Assembly: GCA_965659845.1 (NCBI GenBank)
Contig: CBFHXS010000133.1
Span: forward strand, 1-5,287
Length of the DNA stretch: 5,287 nt
DNA from: Brumimicrobium sp965659845
GTDB lineage: Bacteria > Bacteroidota > Bacteroidia > Flavobacteriales_D > Crocinitomicaceae
Reading direction: 5' to 3'
The notes under the pieces are model-generated. The model was not told where the DNA came from, did not search any database, and was given only the letters and a program-made list of their open reading frames with translations. Shown here piece by piece: positions 1-5,287 of this stretch (its first letter is position 1; every line of letters begins with the position of its first letter). The translations under genes and the position numbers were made by a program.

Positions 1-1637
1 CAAGTTATTGCACCAAAGGTTCCTATGAAATATCCGAATACTGCCATTAAAACACCAACAGTTGTTAGTGCAGGGTGGAAAGCATTCGCAACAATAGGTG
101 CTGATGCAGCGCCACCGACGTTTGCTTGACTTCCCACGGCAAGAAAGAAAAAAGGAGCCTTGATTAATTTCGCAACACCAATTAGCAATAGTGCATGGAA
201 AGCCATCCAAACTAGTCCAACAAAAATCAAATATGGATTATCGAAGATCATTGTTACGTCGACCTTCATTCCAATCGTCGCAACGAGAATGTATAGAAAT
301 ACAGAGCCTATTTTAGAGGCCCCTACACCTTCATAAGATTTTGCTCTTGTAAAACTCAATATTAGGCCATAAAATGTAGAAATCACAACCATCCAAAAGA
401 ATGAACTTGCAAAGGTACTCGTAGCTCCAAAATTTGCTTCAAAAAATCCAGCAAGATACCCTCCTAGAAAATGAGCTAAAGAAACACCCCCGAATACTAA
501 ACCAGCAATCACCATATAATCAGTCAAGGTGGCTTTTCTTTCCACGCTCTTTTGAAACTTTTCAACTTTCAATACCAAGCTATCGATCGCGCTAGCATCC
601 GCTTTCAACCACTTGTCAATTCTCGCTTTTTTACCAATACCAAACAGAATAAGTGCCATCCAGATATTCGCAACAACAATATCTACTAATAGCATACCAC
701 CAAACAAAGTTTCCTTGTAATTATACGTTTCAAGCATTGCCGACTGGTTAGCTCCACCGCCAATCCAAGAACCTGCAATAGTTGCCAACCCTCTCCAAGT
801 CTCTTCATTTTCAGGACCACCTCCAGTAACAGTTTCTGGATGCACTATTGAAAAGAACCAAACGGCGAAAACTCCTCCAATGATAATACCCACTGTTCCC
901 GTAAAAAACATAATTAGACTTTTAGAACCTAGTCCAAACAAACTTTTCATGTCCACAGAAAGTATCAATAAGATCAGAGAGCCAGGCAACAGGTATCTAC
1001 TAGCCATGTAATACAAATTGGTAGCTTCAGGGTCAATTACACCGAAAGAAGTAAGAACAGCAGGAATCATATAGCACAAGAAAAGCGCTGGAATAACTGT
1101 ATAGAGTCTTTTCCAGTTCTTACTGTCTAAACCTGAAGTGTAAAAAATAAATGCAAGAATTAAAACAAGAATTCCAAAAACAACTTTATCATCTGTGATC
1201 ATTGCTTCTCTAGGAGCTTTCGATAAAAAACTAACTTTCAAATTGCCATTGTGCCCATCAAACCTTAAGGCTTCTCCATTTTTTTCTGGTAATAATTCAA
1301 CTTTAATCAAGCCTTGCGCACCTGGATTAGTGAAGAATATATTTTCTATTTGATCTACATATATGGAATCATTATTGAACTTAACCTTAATTCGATCAGC
1401 ATTTCCCAACACTCGTCTTTCTTCATCATTAAAGCTAATTACACCGTAAGGTTGTGGAGCGTATTCCTTAAATTCATTTCCAAACTCAAAAGAAACCATA
1501 TTATTAAGTACATCTTCATCGAAAGATCGATTCGTTACAATCAACGAATCATTATCAACGGTCATTAGGTGTTCTTGCCCATTAACCTGAGAGAAAGATA
1601 CAAATACCAGAACTGAGAGAATAAGTACTCTTATCAT
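1..1637 (-). CDS. DUF819 (YjcL-like) family multi-pass membrane protein with an extra exported N-terminal domain; 3' end missing
   Basis: The frame is open from an ATG at 1637 to the left edge: 545 codons, with the C-terminus cut off, probably by only a few tens of residues. Residues 1-20 look like a signal peptide (MIRVLIL..., hydrophobic core, likely cleavage after VNG20). Residues 21-145 are a soluble domain I do not recognise. From M146 the protein reads like a standard DUF819 protein: about ten hydrophobic segments and two glycine-rich motifs, GSWIGGGANQSA (289-300) and GSQANVGGAASAP (502-514), one in each half, then GYFIGTFGA near the cut. Such paired motifs suggest inverted-repeat transporter architecture; the substrate of DUF819 proteins is not established. 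Basic residues after the first segment (KNWKR, 173-177) put that side in the cytoplasm and the N-terminal domain in the periplasm. M1 is preferred over M146 because the upstream codons form a good signal peptide and the start lies 21 bases after the preceding gene. Family assignment is firm; function is unknown. Confidence 0.87.
   Translation of the reverse strand, partial: MIRVLILSVLVFVSFSQVNGQEHLMTVDNDSLIVTNRSFDEDVLNNMVSFEFGNEFKEYAPQPYGVISFNDEERRVLGNADRIKVKFNNDSIYVDQIENIFFTNPGAQGLIKVELLPEKNGEALRFDGHNGNLKVSFLSKAPREAMITDDKVVFGILVLILAFIFYTSGLDSKNWKRLYTVIPALFLCYMIPAVLTSFGVIDPEATNLYYMASRYLLPGSLILLILSVDMKSLFGLGSKSLIMFFTGTVGIIIGGVFAVWFFSIVHPETVTGGGPENEETWRGLATIAGSWIGGGANQSAMLETYNYKETLFGGMLLVDIVVANIWMALILFGIGKKARIDKWLKADASAIDSLVLKVEKFQKSVERKATLTDYMVIAGLVFGGVSLAHFLGGYLAGFFEANFGATSTFASSFFWMVVISTFYGLILSFTRAKSYEGVGASKIGSVFLYILVATIGMKVDVTMIFDNPYLIFVGLVWMAFHALLLIGVAKLIKAPFFFLAVGSQANVGGAASAPIVANAFHPALTTVGVLMAVFGYFIGTFGAIT
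1203..1577 (-). other. Predicted periplasmic N-terminal domain (residues 21-145) of the DUF819 protein
   Basis: This stretch lies between the likely signal-peptide cleavage site and the residue where ordinary DUF819 proteins begin (M146). It has no hydrophobic segment and alternates polar and beta-prone stretches, for example RIKVKFNNDSIYVDQIENIFF (82-102, with a short-turn NND) and LIKVELLP (110-117), as in a small beta-sandwich. It has no cysteine and no catalytic motif I can identify. The positive-inside rule applied to the following helix places it outside the inner membrane. It could sense a ligand, bind a partner such as the neighbouring exported repeat protein, or be a lineage-specific decoration. 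Confidence 0.6.
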
Positions 1638-1658
1638 ATATTTAGAAATTGAAATTAT

Positions 1659-2129
1659 TTAATAAGGACCAATTATACATGCAATAACAAGCAAATTAAC
1701 TTGATCATTTTCCTCCAAAGTAAATAAGATATCTGAAATGAAAGTACTATCGCCTCTATAAATTTTACCTTCTGCATAAGTAAAAAGACAATCAGTACTA
1801 AATGAGCTATCACCACTGTAGATTTTATTCTCTTTAATTGTATAAGCTAGACTTTTCGAAAACCCTCTTGATTCAAGATAAACTTTATTGCTTTCAAATG
1901 AGTAAAGTCGTTGCCCCCTGAAAGACGAAGAACCAGAATAAAATGAGTTTTCATCAAAGGAGTACAATGCTTGATTATTCCATTGTGGATCACCTTTAAA
2001 CACTTCATTTTGTTGAATACTATACACTAGTATTTTTTCAAAAGAAGTTTCTCCCATATAGAGTTGCTGAGCACTAGAAAATGAAACAAATAAGCTTAAG
2101 AAGAATAAAGTAAATAGCACGCGACGCAT
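1659..2129 (-). CDS. Small exported protein built of six 20-residue beta-type repeats, function unknown
   Basis: This is a 156-residue protein. Residues 1-20 are a clear signal peptide (MRR, hydrophobic core, SSA before Q21), so it is exported at least to the periplasm. There is no lipobox cysteine and no type IX sorting domain. The mature part is almost wholly six ungapped 20-residue repeats (residues 24-143), then a short hydrophobic tail (VNLLVIACIIGPY, 144-156) that may be a closing beta strand or a membrane-contacting end. Each unit looks like two short strands joined by turns, which could form a closed beta ring or a solenoid. The repeat style recalls small Bacteroidota beta-repeat proteins such as the 4-fold beta flower group, but I cannot assign it to any family. 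The ATG at 2129 is four bases after the kinase stop, so the two are almost certainly co-transcribed. No catalytic residues stand out. The gene is complete. Confidence 0.85.
   Translation of the reverse strand: MRRVLFTLFFLSLFVSFSSAQQLYMGETSFEKILVYSIQQNEVFKGDPQWNNQALYSFDENSFYSGSSSFRGQRLYSFESNKVYLESRGFSKSLAYTIKENKIYSGDSSFSTDCLFTYAEGKIYRGDSTFISDILFTLEENDQVNLLVIACIIGPY
1701..2060 (-). repeat. Six tandem 20-residue (60-base) protein repeats
   Basis: The units start at residues 24, 44, 64, 84, 104 and 124. Position 1 is Y/F in all six (Y24, F44, Y64, Y84, Y104, Y124). An aromatic recurs at 30, 50, 70, 90, 110 and 130 (F, W, F, F, F, F), another at 36, 56, 76, 96, 116 and 136 (Y or F), followed each time by S or T. 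N or G recurs at 41, 61, 81, 101, 121 and 141. An approximate consensus is Y-x-G-D-S-S-F-x-x-x-x-L-Y-S-F-x-x-N-K-I. Unit 4 departs most, with LESRG in place of x-G-D-S-S. The DNA copies are well diverged, so the array is old and held by structure rather than recently amplified. Confidence 0.88.
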
Positions 2130-2133
2130 AGGA

Positions 2134-2715
2134 CTATTTTTTCACGTAGTCTAATTCCATCCTTACTTCGAAGTAATAAAAATCTTCCTGACAATCATGG
2201 AAAGCATATTCCAGTTTTGATTTTGATTTCAAACACATCGTAATAAATCCAAGTCCTGCACCACCTTTTTCAGATATTAGTCCGTTACCAAGAACTTTCA
2301 TATAATACTCCTTGACTTGGGCTAAATCCATAGCATTAAGTTCATTTAAATGCTCAGTCAGAAATGATACCTTTTTAGCATGAATCAAGTTCCCAAAAGA
2401 AATCGTGTATTGATGACCTTCATCCGAAACAATAACATGACCTAGTTGCTTTCCGTTGTTGCCTGCTGCTCCATGAATTCTTATATTCTGAAGCCCTTCT
2501 ATCATAATAGAAAACATTCTTTTGATAATTGTCTTCTTGACATTATTTTTCATCATGATCTGCTCTAAACCCTCCGAAAGGCTGTTCACTAGATCTTGAG
2601 AAAATTCACCAAAATGAGAAAGAACTATTTCAGCACCTTTAGACTCTGCAAGATTTTTGTGCAGATCACGGTATACGCCTTCAAGACTAGTTCTTATTTC
2701 GGTGTTCTTAGACAT
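2134..2715 (-). CDS. SiaB-family protein kinase (DUF6272), HATPase-like fold
   Basis: This is a 193-residue cytoplasmic protein without signal peptide or membrane segment. It matches the SiaB/DUF6272 pattern: an N-terminal helical part, an N-box-like EGLQNIRIHG (E73, N77, H81), then HQYTISFGNLI (101-111) with the family's typical G-N-L/I turn, a helical linker (LNELNAMDLAQVKEYYMKVL), and a glycine-rich ATP-lid-like GGAGLGFI (151-158). In Pseudomonas, SiaB is the kinase that phosphorylates SiaC, a regulator of a diguanylate cyclase, and is opposed by the PP2C-type phosphatase SiaA; the fold resembles anti-sigma-factor kinases. The residues expected for ATP and Mg binding (E73, N77, the glycines at 151-156) are present, so it is probably active. 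The family is well supported; the substrate is unknown, and no SiaC- or phosphatase-like gene is in the window. The ATG at 2715 is the first of the frame after the gap, and no strong ribosome binding site precedes it, as is usual in Bacteroidota. Confidence 0.85.
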   Translation of the reverse strand: MSKNTEIRTSLEGVYRDLHKNLAESKGAEIVLSHFGEFSQDLVNSLSEGLEQIMMKNNVKKTIIKRMFSIMIEGLQNIRIHGAAGNNGKQLGHVIVSDEGHQYTISFGNLIHAKKVSFLTEHLNELNAMDLAQVKEYYMKVLGNGLISEKGGAGLGFITMCLKSKSKLEYAFHDCQEDFYYFEVRMELDYVKK

Positions 2716-2823
2716 TGATTATCAAATAGTGATTTCTAAAAATAACTAAGTTTATGTATCTAGAAGAATTTTTGTTCATTATTTTGCTAATATCATCGAA
2801 ATCAAAGACCAGAATCCCCCCTA
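2716..2823. other. 108-base AT-rich gap between adhesin and kinase genes
   Basis: The adhesin ends in TAA followed directly by an in-frame TAG and then a run of six G on the coding strand (C6 at 2816-2821). I see no convincing hairpin-plus-T-run terminator. The best match to the Bacteroidota -7 element (TAnnTTTG) on the coding strand is TATTTTTA at 2737-2744, one base off, but no TTG lies at a fitting distance upstream. This is the only gap long enough to hold a promoter for the kinase, repeat-protein and DUF819 genes, so one is likely here but not demonstrated. Confidence 0.4.
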
Positions 2824-5287
2824 TTATCGCACAACATTAATATTTCCAGCTTTTTCGAATGATGAACCGTCTTCTCTAGTTCCTGAGAGTTTATAAATAT
2901 AGGTCCCAGTATTAACCATTTCGCCTTTGTATGAACCATCCCAGCATTCATTAGGCTGATTGGCTTCGAAAATTAATTCTCCCCAACGATTAAAAATTTG
3001 CATTGTAACAGTTTCAATACAACCACCTAATACACAAAGCTCATCGTTTAAACCATCATTATTTGGTGAAAATATGGTTGGCAGCATTATTTCACCGCAA
3101 GGATCTATAACTTCTATGTATATGGAATCACTTTGAGAACATCCATCCTGACTTGTAGCTGTAACAATATACCAAACTGAATTTTCTGGAGTAGCCGCAG
3201 GATCTTCACAATCCGCACAACTTAACCCATCTGTTGGAGTCCATGCTATATCGGCATTTGAAGGATTCACGGACGCGTCAATATTTACAAAGTCTCCCAA
3301 ATCTATCGATTGATCACTCGTTAATATTGTTACTGTTGGAATTTCAGAACCATCTACTGTTACGGGACCATAGGTCGCAGCGCAGTTGTTTGTATCCGTT
3401 ACGACCAACGTATAATCACCTGCAGAAAGATCAGTAGCATCCTCTGATGAATAGACTTGACCGTCCCACTCATATGTTAAACCACCTCCATTCGCAGAAA
3501 TACCTGTAATAGCTCCATCATTACCGGTACATGAAGCTTGTTGTATATTGATGTTTGACGCATCGATTGTTGGCGAAGGGATTTGATTAATTGTGAATGG
3601 ACCTGCCGTTTCAGTACATCCATTATCATCAGTTACCTCTATTGCATAATTACCCGCGACTGCATCAATTAAATCTAAAGTAGTTTGACCTGAAGGAGTC
3701 CAAGCATAAGTCATCGGTCCTGCCCCTGAAACTTGAATACCTGAAATAGTAGCATCATTTGCATTACATGTCTCTCCTGTAATTATTACTCCTGACACAT
3801 CAATTGTAGGTCCTGGGATATTATCTACAGTGTATGGACCAACTGTAGCAGAACAACCTAAGTTATCAACAACTTCAAGCGTATATGAACCGGCAGCCAA
3901 TCCATTAATATCAATCTGTGGTTCTATAGTGCCGTTCCATACAAATGCCAAAGTATTTCCCGTAGCTGTAACTCCAGAGATGCTTCCATTTCCTTGTCCA
4001 CACCCATCGTCGTCAATTTGAATGTTACTATCATCCACTATTGGACCCGGTATCTCACCTACAGTATATGGTCCCGAGCTGACTGAACATCCCACACCAT
4101 CCGTAACTGTTAAAGTATAGGATCCATTATCCAAACCAATTGAATCTTCACTTAATGTAGTATTCCCATTCCAGGAATAGCTTAAATTCGTTCCGGTTGC
4201 AACAATACCCGTTATTTCTCCATCTGCTCCAAAACAAGTTTCATCTTCTATCTGAATGTTTGAATCGTCAATTGACGGACCGGGATCCGTATTTACTGTA
4301 AAAGGACCAGCTGTTGTAGTACAGTTCGCATCATCAGTTACAACCATTGTATATGTTCCACCTGATAATCCAGTTATATCTTCTGTGGCGTTTACATTAC
4401 CATTCCACTCTATGACGATATTGCTTCCCGCAGCAACAATCCCAGTTATTGATCCATCATTCCCTACGCAGGTTTCATTTTGCACGCTAAGATTAGTTAG
4501 GTCTATAGATGGACCCGGTGAAGGAGTAATTGTAAAAGGACCGCTAGTTTCCGAACAACCATTATCATCAGTAACAGTTAAAGTATAAGAACCTCCTACG
4601 GCATTATTTAAATTTTCTGTTGCTGTTACGTTTCCATTCCAGTCAAAAGTGAGACTTCCAAAACCACCTGTAGCTGTTAATCCTGTTATCGAACCATCAT
4701 TTCCATTACATGTCTCTGGAGTTGTTGTTGCCGTCCCTGAAATCAAAATAGGTGGAGATACAACCACCTCAACTGGAACCCTAAAAGATCCTCCAGGACA
4801 CAACCCAACGTAGTACATAGTATTCGTTCCAAGGTTAGGTGTTGTAAAACTAGTACCTGTATTACCTGTAGATGAATTTCCATAAGCAGAAGTAAACCAT
4901 TCGATCGTACTTCCCGAAGGAAGTGTTCCATCGACTGTCACCGTTAACGTTGTTGAACCTCCCCCACATACTGTATCATTTTCAACAAAAAGATCATACA
5001 TATCTGTCCCCATTCCATTCATACCAGCCGCTCCATTTGTTGCTCCATTAACAGGGAAATTTGGAAAGAAAGCTGAATTTGTCTCTCCAGCTATTCCTCC
5101 GCTTACGTCCTCCGATGGTGTACCTGAGGAATGTACTATCATACCACCAGCACCAGCACCCCCAGGACCATCTCCTTGATCAGTGGCTGTTCCACCGTAA
5201 AGGATAATCTGATTCCCTCCGTCTCCACCAGTTGCACTAATCGAGATGCTAGAAGGTATAGCATTCATATTTTCTATATACACGGCA
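2824..5287 (-). CDS. Large secreted SprB-like repeat protein with type IX secretion (type B) sorting domain; 5' end missing
   Basis: The frame is open across the right edge, so the N-terminus and signal peptide are missing; the GTG at 5283 is simply an internal valine codon. Numbering from that codon (819 residues), the order is: glycine-rich stretch (about 7-95, with GGDGG and GPGGAGAGG), an Ig-like domain of the CHU_C-associated type (about 101-178: C106, IEWF, TTPNLGTNTMYYV, C162), six SprB-type repeats (190-652), a PKD-like module (653-726: WTPTDGLSCADCEDPAATP), and the gliding-motility-associated C-terminal domain (728-819). Proteins of this make-up are exported through the outer membrane by the type IX system and are surface adhesins or extracellular matrix proteins; SprB itself is the mobile gliding adhesin of Flavobacterium johnsoniae. 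This one is not clearly SprB, since many Bacteroidota proteins share the repeat. No enzyme domain is visible in this part. There are no frameshifts or internal stops, and it ends in a double stop (TAA TAG). Confidence 0.93.
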   Translation of the reverse strand, partial: AVYIENMNAIPSSISISATGGDGGNQIILYGGTATDQGDGPGGAGAGGMIVHSSGTPSEDVSGGIAGETNSAFFPNFPVNGATNGAAGMNGMGTDMYDLFVENDTVCGGGSTTLTVTVDGTLPSGSTIEWFTSAYGNSSTGNTGTSFTTPNLGTNTMYYVGLCPGGSFRVPVEVVVSPPILISGTATTTPETCNGNDGSITGLTATGGFGSLTFDWNGNVTATENLNNAVGGSYTLTVTDDNGCSETSGPFTITPSPGPSIDLTNLSVQNETCVGNDGSITGIVAAGSNIVIEWNGNVNATEDITGLSGGTYTMVVTDDANCTTTAGPFTVNTDPGPSIDDSNIQIEDETCFGADGEITGIVATGTNLSYSWNGNTTLSEDSIGLDNGSYTLTVTDGVGCSVSSGPYTVGEIPGPIVDDSNIQIDDDGCGQGNGSISGVTATGNTLAFVWNGTIEPQIDINGLAAGSYTLEVVDNLGCSATVGPYTVDNIPGPTIDVSGVIITGETCNANDATISGIQVSGAGPMTYAWTPSGQTTLDLIDAVAGNYAIEVTDDNGCTETAGPFTINQIPSPTIDASNINIQQASCTGNDGAITGISANGGGLTYEWDGQVYSSEDATDLSAGDYTLVVTDTNNCAATYGPVTVDGSEIPTVTILTSDQSIDLGDFVNIDASVNPSNADIAWTPTDGLSCADCEDPAATPENSVWYIVTATSQDGCSQSDSIYIEVIDPCGEIMLPTIFSPNNDGLNDELCVLGGCIETVTMQIFNRWGELIFEANQPNECWDGSYKGEMVNTGTYIYKLSGTREDGSSFEKAGNINVVR
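2827..3099 (-). other. Gliding-motility-associated C-terminal domain (CHU_C, type B T9SS sorting signal)
   Basis: The last 92 residues carry the full set of family motifs: PTIFSPNNDGLND (735-747), FNRWGELIFE (764-773), CWDGSYKG (780-787), GTYIYKL (793-799) and a final NINVVR. This domain directs proteins through the type IX secretion system, so the host must encode that machinery. It holds C729, C750, C755 and C780, which may pair. The domain is intact and ends exactly at the natural C-terminus. Confidence 0.95.
3328..4716 (-). repeat. Six tandem SprB-type repeats of about 78 residues
   Basis: Unit starts on the coding strand are near 4716, 4476, 4242, 4008, 3774 and 3537. Each unit follows the scheme ETCxGNDGxITGI, W-N-G-N, GLxxGxYTLxVTDxxGC, GPFTV, then a linker like PGPSIDDSNIQI. 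The first cysteine falls at residues 192, 272, 350, 428, 506 and 585, and the second at 243, 321, 399, 477, 556 and 634: spacing of 49 to 51 within a unit and 78 to 80 between units. Units 2 and 3 are closest to each other; unit 4 has DGC instead of ETC; unit 5 replaces the W-N-G motif with WTPSG, the more usual form in other SprB repeats; unit 6 has ASC and lacks the full linker. The divergence between units argues against recent duplication. Confidence 0.92.
4750..4983 (-). other. Ig-like domain of the CHU_C-associated type
   Basis: Residues 101-178 of the partial adhesin show the usual pattern of this domain: C-G-G-G-S-T-T-L-T-V near the start, an IEWF tryptophan strand, SFTTPNLGTNTMYYV, then CPGG and VPVEVVVSPP at the end. 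It joins the glycine-rich stretch to the SprB-type repeats and probably acts as a stalk element. Confidence 0.7.
4999..5265 (-). other. Glycine-rich low-complexity segment of the adhesin
   Basis: Residues 7-95 of the partial protein are rich in Gly, Ala, Ser and Asn, with clusters GGDGG (19-23), GPGGAGAGG (39-47) and GAAGMNGMG (84-92), and contain no cysteine. Glycine-rich stretches of this kind are common in large surface proteins of Bacteroidota, often near the end of a beta-helical or lectin-like N-terminal part. What lies before it is outside the window. Confidence 0.6.

Noticed and set aside
1314..1568. Plus-strand open frame of 84 codons
   Set aside because: It lies antisense inside the N-terminal part of the DUF819 gene, and its product is low-complexity and unlike a real protein; the minus-strand frame has a signal peptide and continues into a known family.
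2737..2744. TATTTTTA on the minus strand as a Bacteroidota -7 promoter element
   Set aside because: It is one base off the TAnnTTTG consensus in an AT-rich gap, and no TTG lies at the expected distance upstream, so it is not listed as a promoter.
2816..2821. Run of six C (G on the coding strand) as a phase-variation tract
   Set aside because: It lies just after the double stop codon of the adhesin, is short, and is not placed inside a promoter or coding frame.
3234..4588. Three plus-strand open frames (3234-3437, 3830-4021, 4256-4588)
   Set aside because: They are antisense to the SprB-type repeats; their similar wording simply mirrors the repeats on the other strand.
4743..4931. Minus-strand open frame of 62 codons
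   Set aside because: It overlaps the adhesin in another frame, within the well-supported Ig-like domain.
5281..5283. GTG as start codon of the adhesin
   Set aside because: The frame stays open to the window edge, no signal peptide follows the GTG, and a type IX cargo protein needs one; it is an internal valine codon.

Overview
The window looks like Bacteroidota DNA, probably a free-living gliding or marine lineage such as Cytophagales or Flavobacteriia. It is AT-rich and its starts lack Shine-Dalgarno sequences. It carries an SprB-like repeat protein that ends in a gliding-motility-associated (CHU_C, type B) type IX secretion sorting domain. The genus cannot be told from this sequence.

Four genes, all on the minus strand, fill almost the whole window. 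In transcription order they are: (1) the 3' part of a large secreted adhesin, entering from the right edge and ending at 2824; (2) after a 108-base gap, a SiaB-family HATPase-fold kinase (2715 to 2134); (3) four bases later, a small exported protein made of six 20-residue repeats (2129 to 1659); (4) 21 bases later, a DUF819-family membrane protein with an unusual secreted N-terminal domain (1637, running off the left edge). Genes 2 to 4 are packed like an operon. The adhesin may be a separate unit or the upstream member of the same transcript, since no convincing terminator or promoter is visible in the gap.

The adhesin is readily explained: a glycine-rich stretch, an Ig-like domain, six SprB-type repeats each with a cysteine pair, a PKD-like module, and the type IX sorting domain. 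The three-gene set is the less ordinary part. It places a putative cytoplasmic regulatory kinase next to an exported beta-repeat protein of unknown function and a polytopic membrane protein whose added N-terminal domain should face the periplasm. No SiaC-like substrate or PP2C/SpoIIE phosphatase, the usual SiaB partners, lies in the window. A working idea, not shown by the sequence, is that the repeat protein and the N-terminal domain act in the same envelope compartment and the kinase acts on the inside.

No RNA genes, mobile elements, CRISPR arrays or plus-strand genes were found.
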